64,000 nucleotides of DNA, taken from the NCBI GenBank assembly GCA_035578905.1, contig JAQJVL010000002.1:9734717-9798716 (forward strand). The letters run 5' to 3'. The first letter of the stretch is position 1, and every line of letters starts with the position of its first letter. Under the pieces are notes generated by a model. That model made no database searches, was not told the origin of the DNA, and saw only the letters and a list, made by a program, of their open reading frames with translations. Positions 25,852 to 35,739 of the stretch are shown here, in pieces. Position numbers and translations under genes: made by a program. Origin of the DNA: Stictocephala bisonia (taxonomy: Eukaryota; Arthropoda; Insecta; Hemiptera; Membracidae).

Positions 25852-26639
25852 TAACATTTAATATTAAGTGATTTAACAAAAGTTATATGTGAGACATTTT
25901 GAAATAGTCTGGGTTCATTTTTCAGAGAATGGTCTTCTTTTGAACAAGTATAAAGACATTTTTAAGAAAAAATTTTGTAGTGTTTGAAACACTAAAAATA
26001 AGGCCTACTGTGAAAAATTCAGAAGGAGCATTTCAAAATTGTTTGTCATTTACTTAATTAATAATTTAAATCTTAAAATTTTCCCATTTGTTTATATGTG
26101 GTACTTATTTTTATCATGAAAAATGTGTTTAACTGTAATATTTTAAACATATTGTAAGTAAATAGTCATAATTTGTATCAATTTTGTTTTCGTTTCTTGG
26201 TGCTATCTTAAATAATGAAAGGTCTTACCAAATGAAACGAATATTTATTGGAATCTTGAAGATAAAATATTTTCAAATTATATATTTTCCAATGAGAAGA
26301 GTATACTGAAAATAATTTGTAAAAGTAATCAAAAACACTGTTTCATTTTGCTTCTTTACGAATGTTGTGCTTGGGAGTAGGGACTGGAGGATGCATCATT
26401 AAATCACACGAGTGATTCGTCCATCGAGCACCAACTCACTTACAGTTACCAACCAACCCTCTTTCATCTTATATAACTAACTTGGTACTGTATGGAACGT
26501 TGAGTATAACGGTGATTGTCTACCAACACAGCGAACGCTTAACGGTTCTCATCAGTGTGATTAATAATGTAATAAATTGTAAATGGAAAACGTAAATCGA
26601 TCAAGACAACTTTTATCTATTTTATTTCTTTATTTTTTA
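25852..26639. other. AT-rich spacer, nothing recognised
   Basis: No coding or repeat signal recognised. Confidence 0.5.
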
Positions 26640-26935
26640 TTTATTTTATTTATTTATTCATAAGACGCCGATCATCAAGATATGGGCGAATATGGATTTC
26701 GATTGAGTGTGATGAGTGTAGATGAGCGAATGTAGTCATTGTTACAAACTAAGGCCGACTATTCCTTAGAAAGTGTCATTAATTAATAGCCCAATGACAA
26801 ATGAACAGCCGGTGGTTATCAGCTAATCCTTCTCAAAATGTGTTATGACTCTGATTGGGATCGAACTGACAACCTTTATCACATGAAGCTGGGATTGAAC
26901 CAACTACGCTACCGACCAATTATCAAAAACTAGAA
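26640..26935 (-). mobile_element. tRNA-derived SINE with A and B boxes
   Basis: On the minus strand the element begins GGTCGGTAGCGTAGTTGG; the A box TAGCGTAGTTGG (26900-26911) fits the Pol III consensus exactly, and the B box AGTTCGATCCC (26857-26867) is close. The body and tail (GTCATTGGGCTATTAATTAA, AATAGTCGGCCTTAGTTTG, GATGATCGGCGTCTTATGAA) end in a run of AAAT units at about 26625-26660. An opposed copy lies at 32345-32630. The tail is shared with the 2545 repeat, whose head is different. Confidence 0.85.
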
Positions 26936-26984
26936 TCCCATTATAGCCTCCGAACTGAATTAAAATATTATAAAAGTTTGAAAT

Positions 26985-27755
26985 ACCTGTAAAAGTCCGT
27001 CTTCAGTTCTTTGATTGCATAAATCCAACTACAATGTCATGACATAAAGTCACATCTTCAGGGTTAAAATAGGTTATTTTTGAAACTTTGGTATTTATTG
27101 CTTGATTATATATTTAATTACATATAAATAATCCAGCAATAAATCCAACTGAAATTTCACGACGTACAGTCATATCTTAAAAGTTAAAGATCGTCTTATT
27201 TTACCAGGCGAAGTTAGGGCTAAGAAACCCTCTCTAACACTTAACCTAGGGACCAATGGCTTAAGGGTGACTTCCGAACCACCACCAGTGACCGGGCTGG
27301 TGGGCTGCGTGCAAGGACGGGATCGCTCAGACGACGGTCACCCATCAAAGGGACAGCCACGCTCGATGTTACTTGACTCCGTTATCTTGCGATAACGTCG
27401 GAACCCTCCGGTCAAGGCCACTGGACCTTCACCTATCTTCATGGTTAAGATAGGTTATTTTTTAAACGTTGGTGTTTCTTGCTCGTTTATTTATTTAATT
27501 ATATATAAATAATCCAGAAATAAATCCAACTGAAATTTCATGACATAAAGTCACATCTTCAGGGTTAAGATAGGTTATTTTTTAAACGTTAGTATTTCTT
27601 GCTTGATTATTTATTAAATTATAAATGAATAATCCAGCAATAAATACAAACGTTTCAAAAATAATTTATAGTATCACTGAAGATGTGAATTTATGTCATG
27701 AAATTACAATTGGATTTATGCAATGAAAGAACTGAAGACGGATTTTTAAAGGTAT
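26985..27755. mobile_element. Foldback element with internal ~120-bp tandem units
   Basis: The outer arms, about 26985-27080 and 27650-27755, are reverse complements (AAGTCCGTCTTCAGTTCTTT against AAAGAACTGAAGACGGATTT). Between them are repeated units of about 120 bp with CAGCAATAAATCCAACTGAA, TCATGACATAAAGTCACATC and TTCAGGGTTAAGATAGG. One unit is interrupted by the 5S-derived SINE. Confidence 0.8.
27195..27432 (-). mobile_element. 5S rRNA-derived SINE
   Basis: This GC-rich insert stands out from its AT-rich surroundings. On the minus strand 27337-27388 reads GGAGTCAAGTAACATCGAGC then GTGGCTGTCCCTTTGATGGG and TGACCG, which follows the middle and internal-promoter region of animal 5S rRNA (AAGTTAAGCAAC...GGGCG(T/C)GG...TTGGATGGGTGACCG). 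It is far too diverged and too long to be a 5S gene, and is followed by a tail (TAAGTGTTAGAGAGG, CCCTAACTTCGCCTGG) recurring at 47300-47365. A GTTATC-GCAA-GATAAC hairpin with a GNRA loop lies at 27381-27396. Class: 5S-headed SINE. Confidence 0.75.
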
Positions 27756-28819
27756 TGTAACCTTTTATAATACTAGAATCTTGTATATTTTAGCTTAAAA
27801 TTAAGTCATGGAACTTTCTAATAATCATAAATCATTGTATAGAACAAAATAATTATCTTAGTCTTAATGGCAGATAATGAATAATATTTTATCAGTCAAC
27901 TATAAATTATTAATTGTAAATTGTACTTTTTTACTCCAAAATGTAGACTTACATTTTTTTTATCTTCATATACTATAATTTCAAGATTTTTTTGTGTTTT
28001 CTGCGCTGCCTATTAATGGATACAACAAACAGAGTTAAGCGCGCATTAAAGACTGTTTTTACTGTTTAGTGACACTGCTTAATGTGCGTAAGTTCTCCGT
28101 GCGATGGACTGTGCTTGTAATGAAGATTCAGAATTACTATTAATTTTATGAGGTGCTATTGGTGGAAATGTGGACCAGAACAGTTTTGGCTTTAAATATG
28201 GAATACAGGGATCCCCCCCCCCCCAAGTTTCACAATTGTTTTACCAGTCAATATTAAATAACCCTGCAAATATGAATTCATAGATATTTTTCAGAGGCAA
28301 TACAGTTTTTTTTACATTTGAAAATAATAACAAAAAATGTTACATCAAAACCATGTTCATTACGTTTTGTTTAGTCTTTTCTCCTGAACAGGATATGACA
28401 TCGAATTATCAATACGAATAATAATAATGGACTGAGATATTCAACTAATTATGTAGGTTAGGTTATGTGAAGTTAGGTTATGTTGACATTTAGGGTGTAT
28501 TTATAACTATTTCTAAGACTAACACGTGCATAATGGATACCCTTAAAACGAGTATAATGAGCTTACATTATTAATGAGTAACAAAAAAATAAATAAATGA
28601 AAAAAGAAAATATATTTACTAGATCTAGTTTTTAGTAATATTTATTTAATCTCGATCTATATATTCTACTAAAATATATATATTTATTATTGTTCGCTTT
28701 TTTAAACCATTTTGTGAATAATTAAAGCTTTCCTATTGGGATATGTTCATTCTAGTTAATTTATATGCACACCATCCCTTTGTGAGTATTATCGGTGAGT
28801 ATTAACTTTATCGGTTTTT
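27756..28819. other. Spacer, nothing coding recognised
   Basis: AT-rich apart from a C run (about 28213-28224) and short GGTTAGGTTA-like runs near 28455-28485. Confidence 0.5.
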
Positions 28820-28925
28820 TTGTTTGGTAGCATTGTAACATTGGACTGTGGAGAACAAGATCAAAGGTTCGAGTCCCCAAATGTACTAACGGTCGGTACT
28901 TCACTCGTTGAAAAACTTTTTAGAG
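28820..28925 (+). mobile_element. tRNA-derived SINE fragment
   Basis: A tRNA-like head with B box GGTTCGAGTCC (28866-28876) is followed by ACGGTCGGTACTTCACTCGT, which recurs inverted in the SINE at 40855-40965. The A-box region (TGGTAGCATTGTAA) is weak. Confidence 0.6.
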
Positions 28926-29574
28926 CATTTTAATTACATTGTTTTTGGTGTAAAATGCCTATAGGTCCATTTGAAGTGGCAAGATAAATTTGAAAAAAAA
29001 ATTAGTTTTAGTTTAATTTCAGCAATAAAATGCTTATGTACATTGTATTTTTTTACTTTTTTAAATTGATTGTAAATACTTAATTATTACACTATATGAC
29101 ATTACATTTTATTTTTAAACGATTCTATATTTTTAAATATATGAAAATTCACATATATTACATAGTTATTAGAATATAATTTTATTTTCTAAATCAAATA
29201 AAGGCCCTAATATAGGGTGCTACTTCTTTTTAATGTTTGGAATCCGACCAAACCTTTTTGTAAAATTAAACTGGGAGAGTTTAATGCCCTCTGGTTTTAG
29301 AGGTCAAATTAATATTTCACAGTTTTAATCATAAATAACACTTTTATTTAACGTCAGATTTTATTTAATTAACCGTTATTAATTCGTGATTTATGAATAA
29401 TAACATTTTATACGAAATGTACATTTAACACATTTATATATGCGTTAAAAATATATTCCCAAATTTCTTTTTTAACCTAGACGTGCCTAGTTTACATTTA
29501 TAATGTTAATTAATTATTGTATATTGTTCATGAAACGTTAGTCTATATTATATGGTATAAAACAATATAGACGT
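28926..29574. other. AT-rich spacer, nothing recognised
   Basis: No feature recognised. Confidence 0.5.
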
Positions 29575-29765
29575 ACAGTGTTACTGACCCACCTGCCCTC
29601 CCTTACACGTACAGTGGTACTGACCCAGCTGCCCTTCCTTACACGCACAGTGGTACTGACCCACCCGCCCTCCCTTACACGTACAGTGTTACTGACCCAC
29701 CCACCCACCCTTACACGTACAGTGGTACTGACCCACCTGCCCTCCCTTACACGTACAGTGTTACT
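29575..29765 (+). repeat. 36-bp minisatellite, about 5 units
   Basis: Unit TACACGTACAGTGGTACT + GACCCACCTGCCCTCCCT, the same family as 19605, 25139 and 55640. The 83-codon frame 29578-29829 runs through it into the RT remnant and is not a gene. Confidence 0.93.
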
Positions 29766-29779
29766 TTTTAAGAAAGGGC

Positions 29780-29970
29780 CTAAATTACAGACACATTACA
29801 CTTCAAATTTTGGTACAGAAGTGAGATAAGGAGATAACCTCTCCTCTTTAATTTAGCCTAGAAAATACTCTAAAAGAAACCGAAAATCTTCACTTGAGGA
29901 TAACATCAATATTCTGGCTTTTGCCGATGACATTGCTTTAATATCAAAAGATTATAATGGCCTACCCATT
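29780..29970 (+). pseudogene. Reverse-transcriptase core remnant (non-LTR)
   Basis: In three successive frames one reads FGTEVR-stop-GDNLS (a broken version of the RQGD-LSP motif), SLENTLKET (the following helix) and NILAFADDIALISKD (the catalytic FADD box). The order and spacing are those of RT motifs before and at the active site of non-LTR elements. Frameshifts and a stop make it dead. It is bounded on the left by the 36-bp array and on the right by a perfect hairpin (29946-29980) and one more 36-bp unit. Confidence 0.7.
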
Positions 29971-30002
29971 ATAATCTTTTAATTATATTAAAAGATTATA
30001 AC

Positions 30003-30042
30003 ACTTACAGTGGTACTGACCCACCCGCCCACCCATACCACT
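30003..30042 (+). repeat. Single isolated unit of the 36-bp minisatellite
   Basis: ACACTTACAGTGGTACTGAC + CCACCCGCCCACCCATA, separated from the array at 29575-29765 by the RT remnant. Confidence 0.85.
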
Positions 30043-30129
30043 GAAATACATTTTTTATAGAAATCAATTGCTTTTCGGATTTCCAAATAATAGTTTTGTA
30101 AATTACCTTTTTTGAAATCCAATAAATTA

Positions 30130-30245
30130 AATACGAGTGTTTAGCTGACAAAATCTGTCTTATCAGTGAGACAGAGGGGACAATTTATGTCAAGACCTTG
30201 GAGTGTTTCTTAATTAACTCCTTGACCTTAATTAACTTTTGAATA
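30130..30245 (+). repeat. Dispersed repeat of unknown class
   Basis: GTCTTATCAGTGAGACAGAG, GGGACAATTTATGTC, AAGACCTTGGAGTGTTTC and TTAATTAACTCCTTGACC match 54925-55005 (reverse) and more loosely 18815-18910. No coding signal. Confidence 0.65.
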
Positions 30246-30639
30246 CTTATTACATTAACGGACTACTTGAAGGGATGTTTTTTAAATGAGTATTACAAGT
30301 CAAGTGTAAATTCTTTAAGAAAATATTGTTTTTGTGTTTATGATAAGAATAGTTTTTTATTATACATTGTTGTAACAATTCTACAATTAATTAGTATTAT
30401 TAAACGGATTGTTCAATTATATTGCTCAGAATATAAAATTCAGCTAAGACATGAACAAGAAACGTGCTCTCATGTGTTCTGAATCATATTAAACACATCA
30501 AATTTTGCATATAATTTTAGTCCAAATCTGTGTAAAAATCACATCAATCTCTTTTCACGATTGTAGCAATTTCTCCAATTTAAGGTAATTAACGAATCCA
30601 ATTTAAGATAAATTATTATCTACTGCAATTAACTCGTTT
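30246..30639. other. AT-rich spacer, nothing recognised
   Basis: The 71-codon frame 30267-30482 shows no domain and is AT-driven; not called. Confidence 0.5.
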
Positions 30640-30935
30640 AAACGTCCCAAATGTTCTAATTTATTGATAAAACCATTGAAAATGAAACAAGACGGCGTCC
30701 GCTCATACGGATCACGTAGTTTTTCCTGCTCGGTGAAATTAGTTCTTGTTCTGTACACACAGGTAGCGCTAGCAGTCTCCCTCTCTCTTTTCGTCCCTCT
30801 TCCTGTCTCTCTCCAGCACAAGTTGAAGTGGCTAACAGCTGAGCTAATAGTACGCCAAACAGTCGTTCGAGCGATTATTTGAAACCAATCACCGTTAGAT
30901 AGCAGCACAGGCCAGCGTCTACAGCAAATACACTT
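30640..30935 (-). mobile_element. Diverged copy of the GA-tract dispersed repeat
   Basis: The right part (CTGAGCTAATAGTACGCCAA, AACCAATCACCGTTAGATAG, CAGCGTCTACAGC) matches 15510-15600 and, reversed, 11555-11650. The pyrimidine stretch here is about 40 bp (30776-30814) and interrupted. Beyond it the left part (30640-30770) differs from the other copies, so the family has at least two forms. Confidence 0.85.
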
Positions 30936-31994
30936 ACTTGGACAATATGTTTGTTTCTTTGGTCAATGATCAAACAGATCTATTTTACATAGCTGTCTAC
31001 TTTGTATTATAATGTATTTTGAAGTAGATTTTTTAAATAAAAATTGTCGATTTACTTATTAACTTATTTCTTTAACTAAAATGATTAGGTATTTTACGTT
31101 TCGTTACATTAAAATTTGATTACTATGCATTTAACAATTTGTTTACATAGCAGGGCCAAATAATTTGTGACTTTTAAAAATAAATAAGTAAAATAAAAGT
31201 TTATTAAACAATTTAAGAAGACAAGTTTAAAAAAATATACGGAATTATTTCCAAACTCTTCCTTTTCCTGTTTTTTATTTCATCAGTATAAAAATCAAAC
31301 TCCTGTATGTTTTTGTACACAAAACTATAAAGGTTGGCCTAGTCAATGGGTTCACTTGAAAATCAGACAAAATATTGCATTTATATACATGAGTGTTTAT
31401 ATATATTTAGTTCCTAAAATTTTAAATGGGGACGGGATATTTCAAGCACTTTTCGACCTACCAACGTTTCATAAATGAAAATAAATGCCAGTGCTGAAAA
31501 ATTGCTACTGTGACCAGCTGATTTATGTGCGTAACATATCCTGTAAGTTTATTACTCTGACCAGATGATTGTTTATTTATGAAAACAGCAGTTAAATACC
31601 ATAAAATTATGTATATGTTTCCTTAATATTCAAAATTCAATAACAACTATTTACATCCCTAATAGTCAATATCAGACTAAGGCACAGCTAAGCGTGGTTG
31701 GGTCATGGCTGGGTTTAGCCAGTTTAATTGTAAAAGACGAGAGCAGCGTAAAAAAACATTTAAGCACAATGATTGATAGTTGTTCATTCAGCACATACAT
31801 TATTTATTTTGGCAACATTTTTAAGACCACAAAACCACCCTCGTCTATATCACAACATTTTCTTTGTGCCGTTAAACATAAGGACGGTCACTTGCACGAC
31901 ACAATATCTGAATTCACATCCCAACATCAGATACTTTTAGTGTGTATTCTTATGTAATTGACTTCTGTGGTCTCTGAAACTCTCACATACACTA
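30936..31994. other. AT-rich spacer, nothing convincing
   Basis: The 87-codon frame 31694-31957 has no recognised domain; its composition is not obviously coding. Confidence 0.45.
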
Positions 31995-32100
31995 GGTCCT
32001 TAGGTTCTGACCACGTCTAAATAAAACGTCATATTTGTCGACGTTTTGGTTGTATTCCGGCTGACCATCTTCAGGTCGATCATCTAACTCTTCTCGAAAC
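31995..32100 (-). mobile_element. Penelope-like 3' tail motif (CCTGAAGATGG...AAAACGTCG)
   Basis: On the minus strand: GACCTGAAGATGGTCAGCCG then ACCAAAACGTCGACAAATAT. This resembles the short hairpin-like tag (CCTGATGATG...CGAAA) that follows the Penelope-like remnant at 34894-35183. No coding remnant is seen next to this copy. Confidence 0.35.
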
Positions 32101-32344
32101 TTCATAAATAATTGTTAGTTTCTAGACAGTCAAAGCTCGAATACATAGGTTATTTAAGTGGTCATTTTCAATTTGTAATATAGAACTAAATTAATAACAA
32201 ATCGAAAAACAACACCGTTTGAATTAATATTTCTCAGAATAATTCTATCACGTAGTTTGGATACTGTTTTAACATCCCTAAATATAGTAACAGCAAAAAT
32301 TTCAAATATTTATCGTTATAGTATTTAAAATAAAGCATTTTGTT

Positions 32345-32630
32345 ACATATCGTTTAGTGTACCAATCCCAGCTTCATGTGCTAAAGGTTCTCAGTTCGAT
32401 CCCAATCAGAGTCAATACATTTTGAGAAGGATCAGCTGATAATCACGGGCTGTTCATTTGTCATTGGGCTATTAATTAATGACACTTTCTAAGGAATAGT
32501 CGGCCTTAGTTTGTAACAATGACTACATTCGTTCATTTACACTCATCAGACTCATTCGAAATCCATATTCGCCCATATCTTGATGATCGGCGTCTTATGA
32601 ATAAATAAATAAATAAATAAAAGTGCAAGG
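32345..32630 (+). mobile_element. tRNA-derived SINE, opposed copy of 26640-26935
   Basis: From ACCAATCCCAGCTTCATGTG through CAGTTCGATCCCAATCAGAG to GATGATCGGCGTCTTATGAA it matches the 26640 copy in reverse, ending in (AAAT)n at about 32601-32621. The extreme 5' end including the A box is missing or decayed. Confidence 0.85.
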
Positions 32631-33649
32631 TTGTGGTGTAAAAAGTACCAAGTAGTGATAAAATAAATGTCGGGTGATTTTAATTAGGTAACAGACACAA
32701 AATCTACATAAATAATTTTAAATTATTTAAATATTGTTAAGTTTATAAAAAAAATATTATGTAAGATTTTTATACATATTATTTAACTCAAGGTACTTTG
32801 ATATCCAATGCCATACAATGCAGGTCATATTGGTTATTTACATTAACTTGTCTTAGTTAAAAACAATTATAATAATGCTAAGATCTGTTTGGAATTTGAT
32901 CATTGTGTTTTCTGACTCCAAACTGTTTATAAATTTGTTTAAAAGCTTACACATCCAACTACCAACTTTTCTTTATCTAATGAATGTCCCGAGTTTACTT
33001 CAGAACGCTCTTACAGAAAATGCTTGAACTACGGAGAGTTTGGGAATGTTAACACCAATGGCGTGACAACGTTAGCCAGCTTCAACCATATCAACTTTAA
33101 ATGCCATGTTTCAGTTCTTTGAATGCACTTGCTTTATAACCTCCTTATTTGATATTGTGAATTCATATAATAATCGTAGACTTTATTAGATTGCATTCAA
33201 CATTTTTATTTCCCACTGTTTAAATATTATTCTTATCACGTTATTTATCTGATGTTTTGTATTATGATTTTTTAAATCTATTAATATTCTCAAGTGGATT
33301 TCTGCCTAAACATGTAATCATTGTGACGTATGTCAAACGTAATACTCCTGGCAATACCGCGCGTCAGAGCCATACAAAAATGCTACAAAGTTCAAGAAAT
33401 AATATAAATAAACCAATTCTTTAACATTATCTATTTGTCATATGTATTATCCTCAATTAATACTGAGATTGTTTACTATTCAGTCATTATCATATGTAAA
33501 GTTTGATGAATTGTTTCGAAACTGTTGATATAATTTATTAGATAGTTGACATAATCTTGCACCCAGTAGTCAAATATAGCTTAGAAAACATTTGACTACT
33601 AAGCTAAAAAAGGTTTAATTTAGAAAGTTTTCTCCACAGAAAGTAAATT
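32631..33649. other. AT-rich spacer, nothing recognised
   Basis: No coding or repeat signal recognised. Confidence 0.5.
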
Positions 33650-33960
33650 TCATAATGTATTGCCTCCAGACCACTGTCTAGTCTCACTGTCTATTCAGTC
33701 AGTGAGTCTAGGCTCGCAACCTGCACCAACCGCGCCGTATACCAAACGTGCATCTGTCATATTTTAGTCATAATAAATGTCCGCTTTGTGTTTTTTTTTT
33801 GTGTGTCGTGCGTCCGTGTGACTCAGTGTTTTTCAAGACTTATGATGATCTCACAAGAGTGAAGATTTTATGTATTTTCGGCTTGAAAATAACTACATGA
33901 GGTAGTCGAAACCAGTCGCCATCTGACGACGTGTTGGGCCACTTGACTGAATATAAGGTA
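33650..33960 (+). other. GC-richer patch: possible 5' exon or retroelement tail
   Basis: Contains CAGTCAGTGAGTC and ACCGCGCCGTATACC, a T run, and TACATGAGGTAGTCGAAACC followed by ACTGAATATAAG|GTAATATAA, a fair splice donor. The GGTAGTCGAAACCAG part resembles the tags of Penelope-like elements. Either a non-coding exon or an element end would fit; neither is proven. Confidence 0.3.
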
Positions 33961-34424
33961 ATATAAACCTCTAATATGAAAGTAAGTTATAAAAGAGTAA
34001 CAGATAATACTTTTACCTGCCAAATAGCTATGTACTTTTAATAATAAATAACTATTTTTTTAGTGCTTAGTGAATCTCAAATTCAAAAGATGTCATATAA
34101 AACAACTTCTCAGTTGACTTGTTTTATAAGCTGTGACCTAATTATTTTGGGATAAAGAACTTTCCTAAAGTAATCTAACACAACCCTGTAATTGCATTAT
34201 CAAAAGGAAATGCCATCCATCAGAGTGGAATGGTTTTGAAAACTTTTAATTAATAAACTTCGCCAAGACCATACATTAAATTATATGTCATCTCGTTTAA
34301 ATATAAAAGAGTGTATGTCATTGAAGCAGAGAATAGTGCAGAGTAAATTTATTTATATTGGTATGACAAACGTACTATTTACAATATTTACTACTACAAT
34401 GTGACAGTGATGCATTTTTGTTAA
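33961..34424. other. AT-rich spacer, nothing recognised
   Basis: No feature recognised. Confidence 0.5.
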
Positions 34425-34800
34425 TTTGGATCTTTATCGTTAATTTACTACCACTACTTTTATTTTATTTCCGTTAATTCACTACCGCTTGATAAATATT
34501 CTTATGCTCTAAAAACTGTTCCCCAATCAATTTTACGTTCACTGGAATTCGATATCGCTAGGAACCCTATATCACTAGGAATCCAATGTTGCTAGGAATC
34601 TGATATCGCTGACCTTATCTTATCGCTTTCCAAGAACCTACACACGGAGAGCGCATTCGGCGGTAAATCAAACATTGGATTTTCCAGTTTGTAATCAACT
34701 TTAGTAGCCACCTAACCTGACCTAGCCATAATTGTGATAAAAAAGTAGTGGTGTGAATCAACGGACATATTAGTGGTAGTGAATTAACGGAAAAGATCCG
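34425..34800. mobile_element. Non-autonomous TIR element with internal 17-bp repeats
   Basis: Right end TAGTGAATTAACGGAAAAGA plus TCC; the left side has two matching inverted termini (GGATCTTTATCGTTAATTTA at about 34428 and TTCCGTTAATTCACTACC at about 34469), so the left terminus is duplicated. The same ends bound the tiny element at 25001-25090. Inside, 34543-34613 holds four 17-bp units of the GATATCGCTAGGAATCC type. No coding capacity. Confidence 0.75.
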
Positions 34801-34893
34801 TAAATTGATTTTATGGTAGATCGTTGTATGTTCATAAAGTTACTAAGTTAGGAAGAGTTAAATTAGGTTAAATAACGGTACCTAGAAAATAAT

Positions 34894-35183
34894 AATGTTT
34901 TCTTAGTTCAAAAGTTGCTGAACATTTAATTTCCAATAGACATAATATTGACAGTTTAGAAAACAGTTTAGAAATGTTATATAAATGCAACAAATCACAT
35001 TTTATGAATACAATAGAAGATATCCATATTTACAATGCTTTCAAATCTGATCCAAGTAATATTTTGAATGACAAATTAAAATACAAGTCCAACGTACTGT
35101 TCAACCGAATAAACAACTTGCAGTCACAAAGGAAGAAAATCAATATAATTAAAGTCCAAGGTCAACAGGTGGGAGTAGGGTAA
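34894..35183 (+). pseudogene. Penelope-like retroelement, C-terminal remnant
   Basis: An uninterrupted frame of about 96 codons, opened by a stop at about 34891, reads SSKVAEHLISNRHNIDSLEN followed by a short spacer, then MNTIEDIHIYNAF and ILNDKL. The pattern H-x(7)-H, then a Glu-rich EDIHIY helix and ILND matches what I recall of the sequence downstream of the GIY-YIG endonuclease in arthropod Penelope-like elements. The catalytic GIY-YIG part and the RT are absent, cut off next to the TIR element ending at 34800. After the stop, 35316-35346 carries CCTGATGATGAAGCTTTATG and CTTCGAAATGT, a typical 3' tag. Not functional. Confidence 0.55.
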
Positions 35184-35538
35184 CATGTTTGAGTTCGTTA
35201 CCTGCTCATTGGTCATCAGTTGGTGTCTATCGCCGGCCGGCAAATGTGTTATTTTAATATGTTTAAATGTTAATGTTTTTAGTGTTCTAATGTAAATAGT
35301 GATGTTTTTGAAAAGCCTGATGATGAAGCTTTATGCTTCGAAATGTACATAGCAGATTATGTTTGAAGAACTGTTGACAGGAAAAAAGGTAATTTAACCA
35401 GTATTATTTCTATAAATAATAATGCTTGAATCTTCACAAATTACAGTTTTCTCTTTTTTTAACTACACGTAAACTATAAGAGATAGAAACGACGTTTAAG
35501 TTACAAAAATGCTTCATTTTTAGCATCTTTAATTTGAT

Positions 35539-35739
35539 ATGCCAAATGATCTGCGTTCTAATTTAAAATTTTTTGGACACGGGGATATAAAAACTTGCAA
35601 ATATTGCCAGGCGATATACCATTTGAATGCTAATTTTGAAACCGGTTTAATGTTCAATTCCATAAAAAACATTACATTTGTAAATTTAAGTACTTACAAA
35701 ATAACCATGGTAAAAAAGAGAAAACTCAAAAAATTTTAA
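35539..35739 (+). pseudogene. Possible Helitron helicase-like N-terminal fragment
   Basis: A 66-codon frame contains GHGDIKTCKYCQAIYHL and later FNSIKNITFVNLS. The Cys-x2-Cys-x-Ala spacing and a following Phe-rich block resemble the zinc-binding start of Helitron replication proteins (C-x2-C-x-A...F-x-x-CC-x-x-GKV), but the second Cys pair is missing. No Helitron ends were recognised. Confidence 0.25.

Noticed and set aside
26855..26935. tRNA gene on the minus strand
   Set aside because: The boxes fit Pol III, but the body and AAAT tail are shared with another copy at 32345, so it is a SINE.
27337..27388. 5S rRNA gene
   Set aside because: Only the middle of 5S is recognisable, it is strongly diverged, and it is embedded in a longer element with a tail.
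31694..31957. 87-codon plus-strand frame
   Set aside because: More balanced composition than most, but no recognised domain, splice context or repeat support.
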